Of a stretch of DNA of 64,000 nucleotides, positions 45,729 to 53,402 are shown piece after piece. Every line of letters begins with the position of its first letter. Within the stretch, counting starts at the first letter, position 1. Made by a program: the position numbers and the translations under genes. The DNA comes from Lewinellaceae bacterium (GTDB lineage: Bacteria > Bacteroidota > Bacteroidia > Chitinophagales > Saprospiraceae). The stretch covers positions 434,001 to 498,000 of the forward strand of contig JACJYG010000009.1 in assembly GCA_020636215.1 (NCBI GenBank). Direction: 5' to 3'. The notes beneath the pieces were generated by a model. It was given only the letters and a program-made list of their open reading frames with translations. It was not told the origin of the DNA and did not search any database.

Positions 45729-46002
45729 ATGGTCCTGATGCCAGTACTCCGCTACAAAACGGCTGATATCGCCTTCGCTTCGGTTGCCGCCGGACGGGTA
45801 TTCCGCCACCAGCCGGCCGTCGGGGGCGTAGATGGCTTCCAGTACGCCGTCGCGGTACTCAATGCCGCTGTCATAAAGAACTGCTCCAAACTCGCCGTCC
45901 TTTTTCCACTTTCGGCCTGTAGCGTCGTAGGTGAGGGACATGGCCATCGGTTGTCTTTTGGTTCGCGCCCAATTTAAACTTTACCGGCGGCCTGGAAAAC
46001 AT

Positions 46003-46408
46003 GGGGGTTACCGCATGCTTACAGCCGAACGGCAAAAAGACTCTACTCCTATCGTCGACACGCTTTTTGCCGTTCGACTTTCTAAACACCAAGGCCCACT
46101 TAAAACCGGTGGTTTCAAGCGGGCCTTGGCGTTCAAAAAATACCGGCCCCGACGTTACAAACGTCGGTCAGCGGTCGAGTGGTCAGTCTGCTATTCTACC
46201 GACAGCGGCGCTCCGACATTCTACCTGCAGCAGGGAGTTTGTGTCCAATATCTTCATATCTGGTCGACGTTGCAAACATCGACCAGCGGTAATGAGATGC
46301 GATCTGCCATTCTACCGACAGCAGGTTAGCGGTCGGTTGATGTGCTTGCTATACTACCGACAGCGGGGGTCGAGTGATCAGTTTGCTATACTACCGAAAG
46401 CAAGGGGA
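46003..46408. repeat. Structured inter-cassette element, copy C, with a four-unit repeat
   Basis: Starts with GGGGGTTACCGCATGCTTAC, then the AACGGCAAAAAG/CTTTTTGCCGTT hairpin. A second stem is CAAGGCCC (46090-46097)/GGGCCTTG (46121-46128); in copy A the same stem is GAACTCCC/GGGAGTTC, so five pairs changed together. It continues with CGACGTT-ACA-AACGTCG and four units (from about 46165, 46268, 46325 and 46368) that each start CAGCGGT or GCGGTCG and end CTACCGACAGC. It lies between the cassette 1 immunity gene and the cassette 2 core. Confidence 0.75.
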
Positions 46409-46415
46409 AAGAATC

Positions 46416-46925
46416 CTATTTACTCAGGCTATCCAACCATTCTTTGATCCTAATACCTTCAAGATCAATACTATCTACAATGTTCTCATCATATGGACCT
46501 GATAATTTGTTTTCTTTGAGGAGATTATATATGACACCAGATGTAACCAACTCTCTTGTTGAAAGATTATTCCGATAAATAAAATAGTCAATCAACGGTT
46601 TCGCATTCCCTTTGGACATATAGCCAAGATCATATCCCTGGTTAGCTCTTTTCAGGTGAAACAAATACAGTTTCAAAAGTACCATATTTGTGATGCTATC
46701 TAAGGTTAAGCTGTCTTTTGAGCCGTAAAAGTCCTCAAGATCACCTTCAGATAATAAGCTGTCCAAATCCTGTGAAAGATCAATGCTATTCGGAACATAT
46801 TCTAAAATATTTCCTTTAAGGATTTCCTCTTGACTGCCTTTATCTTGTACTTGATCCTCACTTGTTTCGTTACCACACCGAGCTAATAAAATAGCGATCA
46901 GAGCCATTAATAAAACTACTCTCAT
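46416..46925 (-). CDS. Lipoprotein, candidate immunity protein of cassette 1
   Basis: 169 residues, signal MRVVLLMALIAILLARC with lipobox LARC; mature part acidic and helical (DLSQDLDSLLSEGDLEDFYG). It begins three bases after the toxin stop. A periplasmic, lipid-anchored inhibitor would fit a peptidase toxin. No family recognised. Confidence 0.6.
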   Translation of the reverse strand: MRVVLLMALIAILLARCGNETSEDQVQDKGSQEEILKGNILEYVPNSIDLSQDLDSLLSEGDLEDFYGSKDSLTLDSITNMVLLKLYLFHLKRANQGYDLGYMSKGNAKPLIDYFIYRNNLSTRELVTSGVIYNLLKENKLSGPYDENIVDSIDLEGIRIKEWLDSLSK

Positions 46926-46928
46926 GTC

Positions 46929-49562
46929 CTATTGTTTTGATGGATCGATGATATTACCTAAATCCGTTTTCTTTATCCGAGATTGGATATTTACATTGTA
47001 ACTTCCATCGTAATTGAATCCATTAGCAAAGGCTTGAGCTAACTGGCTTGTGGGGATTACACGTTTGATTTCTGTTCCATCAGAAGCTGTGAGAGTAACA
47101 TCAAAAACCTTTTCTGTCTTTATAAATTTCCCCTGAGTAGTTAGTCTCCCGGTTTCTTTGCCATTCTTTATCTCAGGCTCTACGATGTCAGTGGCTCCAA
47201 TGGTAGTTACACCTGTCTTATCCGTAATATCATAAGCTAAATCACCCGATGCATTAGTAATTCCACATGCCCGACAACTTCCTAGTACCCAAGTCGCATC
47301 TGAAGAAAAATTGATTGACCCATCTTCCATTGCAGCTACAATATCATCAACACTAGCTGCATCAGTGTTGTAGCCATCACTATTGGTGTAAAATCCAGAA
47401 TTATTATTTAGAATGATTCCACTATCAGTACCATGAGCAAACGAAACAACTGAAGATACGTAGCCTTTTCGGCGTGTCTCGCTTTGAAGAGCATTAACTA
47501 TTCCTTGGCCATTGCTTACTCCGACAGTCCTATAGCCATTATTTCTTGATAAAGCTAAGGCTCTAGCCTGAAAAGAATTGTTATCGGATGAGGTATATGC
47601 TGATCCTGCACCACCAATTCCATGAATTGATAATTTCTGTAACCCCCACAAATCAATATGTGCAATCGGCTCATTCTCCGCATAATTATACGGCGTCACC
47701 CACGCGAACTGGTCGGCAATCGGATCGACTCCCGTAAACCTCCCCAGCGCCCCATCATACCACCTTGCCCCATAATCCATGAGGTTAATGCCGTAGTCCT
47801 CATTCAACTCCTTGCCATTATACAAGTACTTGTTTTCTGGAGCCACCGTCGCATACCAGGGGCCCATATGCCCCATACCAAAAGGATAATAATGCGCCTC
47901 TTGAGTAATCTCCAACTCATTCTCCGGCGTACCAGGGTCCTCCTCTGTTAGCTCAATATAGCCATTCTGGTTGAAATCAGAGAAGGCCAGGCGGGTGTTG
48001 CCTAGAACCTGTCCCGTACCCGAAGGGTCGGGATGGTCTTTGTGGAAGTACTCCGCCCGGAAGCGGGTAATGCCAGGGCCGCCACTGTACTCCGCCACCA
48101 GCCGGCCGTCGGGTAGGTTGATGGCCTCCAGTTGGCCGTCGCGGTATTCGATGCCGCCGTCGTAAAGAACTGCTCCAAACTCGCCGTCCTTTTTCCACTT
48201 TCGCCCTGTAGCGTCGTAGGTGAGGGACATGGCGCCGATGGAGGTAGGTAAGTTAAGGAAATTGTACTGCATCGTCAAACCCTTGTGGGGGTCATATTCG
48301 AGGTTGCCGTTGTCGTCGTACTGGTACAGGGCGGTGAAGCTGGCGCCGGGCTTGAAGCCATATACCCGGCTATCTATGGGCGCCTCGTCTTTGACATTGC
48401 TCATCTGGTTCGGGCGCTCCCCGTTGTAAAGCATTGTCAGCCGGTCGATTTCCCGGGGCACAAAGCAACTTCCATCGGAAACCAGGCCTTTGCGGGTGAT
48501 GGACTTGATGTTGCCCACTGCATCATAACCAATGCCTGGTACGCTAAATTCCTCAGAAGCTACGGCCTGAGGCCCCTGGCCGGGGGTGGCGTTGGCCGGC
48601 AATTCCAGGAAGCCGTAGTTGGCGGAAATGAGCCGGTTGAGGGGATCGTAGCTGTACTGATAGTATTTCGGGGCCCGGCTGGTGATTTTCCAGCGCAGTT
48701 CCTTGATGTTGCCGTTGGGCTCATACTGCTCGAAACGCATGGCGAACAGGGGCTTGCGCTCCGTTACCACTATGGTGAACACCTGGCTGTTGGCTGTGAT
48801 TTCCTGCTCATCGAGCACCAGGTGCGGCCCGTCGAGTTGGTTCAGCAGGCTGTCGCCCAGGATGTACATAGTGGAGCCGTCGCACAGTTCTACCAGGTAC
48901 AGCGTGATGGGCAGCTCATAATTGTTGGGGTACATATTGCACATCGCATTCTGTATCTGGGCAACGGATTCTTCCTGTTTCTTTTTGTCCTGGTAGGAAC
49001 AGCCCAGACCCGGAAGGTTGCATTCTTCCGAAGGCGATTCCGTTTCTATGTCGTGGATGTCGCGGCCGCCCGTCGTGGCTCTCTCGCTGAGCAGTGCGCT
49101 GAGGGATAGGTTTTGGGCCGGGCCTTCAGTATACCGCACCTTGAAATCTTGGGTAGCCTTGCTGATGTGCAGGCGTTTTTCACGGGTGTAAGAACCCTCT
49201 ACCACGCTCAGCTCGTCAGGGAAGGCCCAGCGCACAGCGCCATTGTTGAGGCGCACTTTGTAAAGCACCGCCGGGTAGCTGAGGTTGCCGGCCGTTTTAC
49301 CCGCCATTAGGGCTTCCATTTGGAGCAGTGAGGCCGGCTGCTCGTGTTCTTCCCCTTTGGGCTTGCCGGGAAGGTTGTTGCAGGGTATAGGCGTGGTAGC
49401 GCTTTTTATGAAATCTTTTTTGAATGTATTGGACTTTACCATGTACTCAATCCAATCAAAGGGGTAATCCGTTTGAGAAATTTTTAAAAACACCAAATAG
49501 CCGCCGGAGTCATGGAAAGTATACCAAGGTAGGATGACTATGAATTCATGAGACTTCTCCAA
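46929..49562 (-). CDS. Cassette 1: RHS protein with CHAT/caspase-like toxin tip, 5'-truncated
   Basis: An 877-residue frame and the most complete core, but the 5' end has only TTG (49562) and no signal peptide; homology to cassette 4 begins mid-domain, so the N-terminus is lost. YD repeats (YDPLNRLISANYG, YDAVGNIKSITRKG) lead into FRAEYFHKDH, an in-frame 27-nt insert (PDPSGTGQV), and NLMDYGARWYDGALGRFTGVDP. The ~240-aa tip follows HIDLWGLQKLSIHGIGGAG. SVVSFAHGTDSGIILN and ATWVLGSCRACGITN give a His-Gly and a strand-GSC motif, the arrangement of CHAT/caspase-fold peptidases. This reading is by pattern only. It is the first cassette in the direction of transcription. Confidence 0.7.
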   Translation of the reverse strand: MEKSHEFIVILPWYTFHDSGGYLVFLKISQTDYPFDWIEYMVKSNTFKKDFIKSATTPIPCNNLPGKPKGEEHEQPASLLQMEALMAGKTAGNLSYPAVLYKVRLNNGAVRWAFPDELSVVEGSYTREKRLHISKATQDFKVRYTEGPAQNLSLSALLSERATTGGRDIHDIETESPSEECNLPGLGCSYQDKKKQEESVAQIQNAMCNMYPNNYELPITLYLVELCDGSTMYILGDSLLNQLDGPHLVLDEQEITANSQVFTIVVTERKPLFAMRFEQYEPNGNIKELRWKITSRAPKYYQYSYDPLNRLISANYGFLELPANATPGQGPQAVASEEFSVPGIGYDAVGNIKSITRKGLVSDGSCFVPREIDRLTMLYNGERPNQMSNVKDEAPIDSRVYGFKPGASFTALYQYDDNGNLEYDPHKGLTMQYNFLNLPTSIGAMSLTYDATGRKWKKDGEFGAVLYDGGIEYRDGQLEAINLPDGRLVAEYSGGPGITRFRAEYFHKDHPDPSGTGQVLGNTRLAFSDFNQNGYIELTEEDPGTPENELEITQEAHYYPFGMGHMGPWYATVAPENKYLYNGKELNEDYGINLMDYGARWYDGALGRFTGVDPIADQFAWVTPYNYAENEPIAHIDLWGLQKLSIHGIGGAGSAYTSSDNNSFQARALALSRNNGYRTVGVSNGQGIVNALQSETRRKGYVSSVVSFAHGTDSGIILNNNSGFYTNSDGYNTDAASVDDIVAAMEDGSINFSSDATWVLGSCRACGITNASGDLAYDITDKTGVTTIGATDIVEPEIKNGKETGRLTTQGKFIKTEKVFDVTLTASDGTEIKRVIPTSQLAQAFANGFNYDGSYNVNIQSRIKKTDLGNIIDPSKQ
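48006..48032. repeat. 27-nt palindromic insertion in RHS core (site 1)
   Basis: In frame, within the otherwise uninterrupted cassette 1 core; adds PDPSGTGQV. Confidence 0.85.
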
Positions 49563-49596
49563 AAAAACGTAATTTTAGAGCGTTAAAAAGCATAAC

Positions 49597-50142
49597 ATGC
49601 TTAAAGCCACCCTCGACCGGCTCAAAGAAGGATATCCTGCCATTTCCAAGAACATTGGAGCGTACCTGGCAGAAGGGGGCGCTTTTTGCCTGGAAGGCAA
49701 CGGGCATAAACCCGGGGTGGCCCTGGTTGTTGACGGCGACTATCCGGAAAGCATTGAACTCCATTGGAGCACCGCTGTGGATGGGCAAGTGTCCAGGTCG
49801 TGGAATGATAGCCAGGAGGCGACTGAATATGGGGCTACCGCCGTTGCCATTGTTATCCTTGCTAAACTGACTCCATACACCGTCATTGAACGATCCTTCA
49901 AAGGCACGGGGTTTGATTATTGGCTGGGGAGTGGTGAATACGACGAAAATTTGCTACCTTTTCAACAGCGGAAGGCCAAACTGGAGGTTTCCGGCATCTG
50001 GAAAGAATCCGGGAACAATACAGTGGATGCCAGGGTGAAGTTGAAACGCCAGCAAATAAAGCATGCTGGAAAGGAAGGTTTGCCGGCATTTATTATTGTT
50101 GTAGAATTTGGGACACCCAAAGCAAAATTTGTCAAACAATGA
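49597..50142 (+). CDS. Unknown soluble protein, first of an overlapping pair
   Basis: 181 residues, no signal or membrane segment; alpha/beta composition (ALVVDGDYPESIELHWSTAV; EYGATAVAIVILAKLTPYTV). I do not recognise the family. Its stop overlaps the next start by 4 nt (ATGA), so the two proteins are probably made together. It is divergent from the cassette array, whose first gene ends its 5' side only 34 bp away, so there is hardly room for two promoters. Confidence 0.6.
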   Translation: MLKATLDRLKEGYPAISKNIGAYLAEGGAFCLEGNGHKPGVALVVDGDYPESIELHWSTAVDGQVSRSWNDSQEATEYGATAVAIVILAKLTPYTVIERSFKGTGFDYWLGSGEYDENLLPFQQRKAKLEVSGIWKESGNNTVDARVKLKRQQIKHAGKEGLPAFIIVVEFGTPKAKFVKQ

Positions 50143-50696
50143 ATATGGTGACCGTACTTCATAACAAAGCCATGGAATTTGCCGACGAGGCCCTCTTGGC
50201 CAGGATGGAAGGCAATAACGAGGCCTCTGTGTCCCTCTTTGAAAAAGCATTCTCCCTGGAGCAGGAGGCGGCGGCGTCTATTAAAGCGGAAGATCAGAGT
50301 AGCGACTCCTGGTACATCCTCATCCGCAGCGCGGCTTCCCTGGCCCTGAACTGTGGCAAATTACAAGAGGCCGGAGCGTTGATCGAAAAGGGCCTATCCG
50401 GAAAACCGCCGGCTTTCATCGTTGAAGAATTGAAGGAACTGAAGGAAAACCTGTCCGAAGCTACCGAAAAGAAGGTGAGCCAGATAGAGATCATTGGGAT
50501 GCTGACCTATGCCAATGCAGAAGAAAGCCAGATCCGCCTGCAGGACCTGAAGAGCAAAGAAATTTACAATATCACTGTCCCGAGCCACCTCATCAACGAA
50601 ATCGTAAAATCCTACTGGGCAGATATCGTACAGGTGAAAGCTCAACGGGCGCCTACCGGGTCTATTATTTTGGATAAGATTACGAAGGCGGCATAG
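50139..50696 (+). CDS. TPR-like helical protein, second of an overlapping pair
   Basis: 185 residues; helical repeats in the first ~110 (ALLARMEGNNEASVSLFEKA; ILIRSAASLALNCGKLQEAG) resemble TPRs. The last ~70 residues are beta-rich (IEIIGMLTYANAEESQIRLQ; GSIILDKITKAA). No catalytic motif. With the preceding protein it may form a two-part complex; this is a guess from gene overlap. Confidence 0.6.
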   Translation: MNMVTVLHNKAMEFADEALLARMEGNNEASVSLFEKAFSLEQEAAASIKAEDQSSDSWYILIRSAASLALNCGKLQEAGALIEKGLSGKPPAFIVEELKELKENLSEATEKKVSQIEIIGMLTYANAEESQIRLQDLKSKEIYNITVPSHLINEIVKSYWADIVQVKAQRAPTGSIILDKITKAA

Positions 50697-50714
50697 GTTT
50701 CATTTCTCAAGATT

Positions 50715-50738
50715 CAAAAAAGTGCGACAGTGTCGCAC
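50715..50738 (-). terminator. Hairpin with T-run on the minus strand
   Basis: GTGCGAC-AGT-GTCGCAC (50722-50738), followed on the minus strand by TTTTTTG. It lies between the plus-strand pair and the minus-strand tRNA. Confidence 0.55.
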
Positions 50739-50928
50739 AAATTGAGTTGGCTGCCCCAACCTACGCCTCCAGTGGCCTCCTCCAAGCTACTCATTCAAAC
50801 TGCCTTCCCATTCCCCATGAGTACTTTGGTACGGAAGGGATGCCATCCCTAACGTGTGCCAGAAAAAGTTAAAAATGGCAGGAAATAGTAAGAAATAGAA
50901 ACTTAGCCGCTTTTCGAAAAAAATAAAG

Positions 50929-51008
50929 CCTTGATAATCAGTGGCAAAAAATCAGGCAAAAATGTGGATTGCCTTGCTTTTTTAAGCACAAATCATTGAT
51001 TATCAAGG
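50929..51008 (-). repeat. 12-bp inverted repeat downstream of tRNA-Arg
   Basis: CCTTGATAATCA (50929-50940) and TGATTATCAAGG (50997-51008) with a 56-nt loop; on the minus strand the second arm is followed by CTTTATTTTTTTC. It may terminate the tRNA transcript or be part of an attachment region. Confidence 0.5.
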
Positions 51009-51022
51009 TTTTATAAGCAAAG

Positions 51023-51094
51023 TGGTCCCACCAGGATTCGAACCTGGATCTTAGGTTCCGGAAACCTACATTCTATCCCTTGAACTATGGGACC
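51023..51094 (-). tRNA. tRNA-Arg (anticodon CCG)
   Basis: 72 nt on the minus strand. Acceptor stem GGTCCCA/TGGGACC, anticodon arm TAGGT-TTCCGGA-ACCTA with anticodon CCG, T-arm CCAGG-TTCGAAT-CCTGG, discriminator A, no encoded CCA. Its 3' end (51020-51038) is duplicated at 28801 and 14858. Confidence 0.95.
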
Positions 51095-51421
51095 CTGTCG
51101 AAGGCGAAAGTGCGAAGTCGGAAATATGAAGCCTACCGATCTGCGCCTTGCCGCTGCCCCTTTGAGTGTTGACTGTGGGAACTGCAAAACCTTCCGATTT
51201 CTGCATTCCCACTTCCCACTTTCATTGGGCGGCTGCAAATTTAGCAAAGCACGAGCATTGGTGCAAATCCTGCGCCGGATTTGTTGGAAGCAACTTCAGA
51301 TTTTTCCCTTTGGTTCCACTCCCCCGCTTGTCCTAATTTTTTGTTAAAACCGCTCAATCTGTGAGCAGGCAGGCAGAACAGCTTGTTTCGATGTTATAAC
51401 TTTATTAAAACCCCCGATGCT

Positions 51422-51838
51422 ATGAAAAAGTACCTATTGTTAAACATTGCCAGCGCTCTGGCCCTGCTGCTCCTGGCCATTCCTATGAACCTGAAGGCCC
51501 AATTAGCCTATCCCAACCAACCTATGCCGGAGTCCGAACAGGAAGCCATAACCCTGCTGCCCCCACTGACCGTGGCCGATGTATTGCGCACCGTGCCTGG
51601 AGTGTATGTCAACGAACCCAATATCAGCATTCGCGGCAATGACGCCCCTCCCCTCTTCATCGTCGATGGCGTCTGGATTGGCAATGACCTCAACTCCGTA
51701 ACGAACGCGATCCCGGATGTCCGGGCCATCGAATCGATCGAGGTGCGGAAGAGCCTGGCCGCGACGGGTATCTACGGCCCCGAAGGCGCCAATGGAGTGG
51801 TAGTCATTCGAACACTTGGGGCCGGGCTGAAGCAATGA
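51422..51838 (+). CDS. TonB-receptor plug-domain protein without barrel
   Basis: ATG at 51422 gives MKKYLLLNIASALALLLLAI, a signal peptide ending at LKAQ; 138 aa. The mature part is a single plug domain: TVADVLRTVPGVYVNEPNIS (usual VLRTVPGV), IRGNDAPPLFIVDGVWIGN, AIESIEVRKSLAATGIYGPE and GANGVVVIRT. There is no beta barrel. Plug-only proteins occur in Bacteroidota envelopes. 51844-51942 encodes ALYGRLGGNGVIRIFTKRG in another frame, a second plug end, so the gene may be the frameshifted remnant of a longer protein with repeated plug units. Confidence 0.75.
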   Translation: MKKYLLLNIASALALLLLAIPMNLKAQLAYPNQPMPESEQEAITLLPPLTVADVLRTVPGVYVNEPNISIRGNDAPPLFIVDGVWIGNDLNSVTNAIPDVRAIESIEVRKSLAATGIYGPEGANGVVVIRTLGAGLKQ

Positions 51839-51983
51839 TATCGATGGAGGTGGTGAAAAGCCCTTCCGAACTGGCCTTGTACGGCCGCCTGGGAGGGAAT
51901 GGAGTGATCCGCATTTTTACGAAACGAGGAGAAGAGCAGTAATGCTCACTGCTTACTGCTCACTGATGTACTGCCAACTGACA

Positions 51984-53231
51984 TCACTTCCGCATCGCAT
52001 CCACCGGGTCCATCTGTGAGGCCCGGAGGGCCGGGATGAAGCCGGAAACAACGCCTACAATAGCCGAAACCGCAACTCCGAGCACTGCATTGCCGAAAGA
52101 AAGATACATATCGAAATCGATAGCGTTGGAGAGAATGGTGATCACGACCGCTACGAGGACAAGGCCAAAGGCGCCTCCAATGAGGCAAAGGATGATGGAT
52201 TCAATCAGGAACTCCAGCAAGATGGCGTATTGTTTAGCACCCAGGGCTTTTTTGATACCGATGAGGCTGGTGCGCTCCTTGACGGAAACGAACATAATGT
52301 TGGCTACGCTCACAATACCTACCAGCATGGCGAACAGGCCGATCACAATGCCGATGAGGTTGAGCACCCCGAAAAAGCTATCGAATACGCTGGAGATCAT
52401 CGATAATTCATTGAGCGAGAAGTTGTCTTCTTCCCTGGGCTTCAGCCGGCGTTCCGCGCGAAGAATACCGCGCACTTCGTCCTTCATTTGCACTACAGGG
52501 ATCCCCTCGGCAGCTTTGATGCTCACGGAGGTATCAAATACCTGGGTCGACTTCAGGTTGGCGAGGTTGCGGGCATTTGGATAGGAAACCAATATGCACT
52601 CATCAAAATTGAGGGGGTTGAGCAGGTCGTCTCCGGCCTTTTCGAGCACACCGATCACTTCGTACTTTCGCCCCATCATCTTCACCGTGCGCCCAATGGG
52701 GTCTATGTTTTCGAAAAGCTCTTCTGCGACTGTGTATCCCAAAAGTATCTTGGGCGCGCCGTAATAGTATTCTGAAGTTGAAAAATACCGGCCCCGGTCA
52801 AATTCCAGGCTGAACATCTCTCCAAATTCATAAGAAGCACCGATCAGCACCGATCCCTCTACGCTGTTGTTCCCGAATTTGACGGTCTTGAATCCAATAA
52901 CGACGTGATAAGAAACCATCTCCGTCGTCTTGGCTTTGGCCTGTACCGCTTCATAATCATCATAATCGGGGTTGGGGCGCTTGATATACTTCCACCAGGC
53001 GCCGCTGGCGTCCGCCCAGGGCCATTTCTTGACGTAAACTACGTCGTTGCCCAGTTTTTCGAGGCTGCCCCGCACATTGTCCTCCAGGGAATCTACCGCA
53101 GACAACACCCCGATAATGCAAAATATGCCGATGGAAATGCCCAATAAGGAGAGGAAGCTCCGCAAAGGGTTGGAGCGCAACTGCTGAAAGGCCTGGGCCA
53201 TGGCTTCGAAAACTACTCTTAATGCAACCAT
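51984..53231 (-). CDS. ABC transporter permease, MacB/FtsX type
   Basis: 415 residues. One N-terminal transmembrane helix after RSNPLRSFLSLLGISIGIFC, a ~230-residue periplasmic MacB-like core domain (VEGSVLIGASYEFGEMFSLE; GRYFSTSEYYYGAPKILLGY), and three C-terminal helices (IGIVIGLFAMLVGIVSVANI; IESIILCLIGGAFGLVLVAV; VLGVAVSAIVGVVSGFIPAL) ending in the family motif PALRASQMDPVDAMR. It works with a separate ATPase, not encoded next to it. Substrate unknown; lipoprotein or peptide export is usual for the family. Confidence 0.9.
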   Translation of the reverse strand: MVALRVVFEAMAQAFQQLRSNPLRSFLSLLGISIGIFCIIGVLSAVDSLEDNVRGSLEKLGNDVVYVKKWPWADASGAWWKYIKRPNPDYDDYEAVQAKAKTTEMVSYHVVIGFKTVKFGNNSVEGSVLIGASYEFGEMFSLEFDRGRYFSTSEYYYGAPKILLGYTVAEELFENIDPIGRTVKMMGRKYEVIGVLEKAGDDLLNPLNFDECILVSYPNARNLANLKSTQVFDTSVSIKAAEGIPVVQMKDEVRGILRAERRLKPREEDNFSLNELSMISSVFDSFFGVLNLIGIVIGLFAMLVGIVSVANIMFVSVKERTSLIGIKKALGAKQYAILLEFLIESIILCLIGGAFGLVLVAVVITILSNAIDFDMYLSFGNAVLGVAVSAIVGVVSGFIPALRASQMDPVDAMRK

Positions 53232-53402
53232 ATCCGGTATTTCCGAGGTTTCTTGAACTTCCCGAAGGTAATACCCCCATTCCTGTTTGCCGAATCCATT
53301 CGATGAATGTTGCGGTTTTATCTGCTAACGGACGCCGGGGGGGCGACTCTATTGGGCCGGGCCTTGGGCGTCTCGTGCGCTTTACTCAACTGCCCACTGG
53401 GC

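Larger units (their letters stand above)
44611..45947 (-). pseudogene. Cassette 2: RHS fragment with M91-like zincin tip, frameshifted by a tandem duplication
   Basis: Core segments at 45947-45588 (MSLTYDATGRKWKKDGEFGA) and 45536 on (MGHMGPWYATVAPENKYLYN) are split by a stop-bearing 39-nt insert. The tip follows AIDPNGAEIIIV and reads KKYYINGSARTIK, then loses frame in an exact 26-bp tandem repeat (45124-45175). With one repeat unit the frame continues GGLFYGTRYNKITNTLTYTQ and EMKFVDG into SYFTLGHELYHAYQ, with HELYH as the zinc-binding HExxH. This matches M91-type effector peptidases. The downstream frame 44611-45060 is otherwise intact. Confidence 0.8.

Noticed and set aside
46165..46408. 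CRISPR array
   Set aside because: The repeat units are diverged, unevenly spaced and lack unique spacers of constant length; no cas genes are near.
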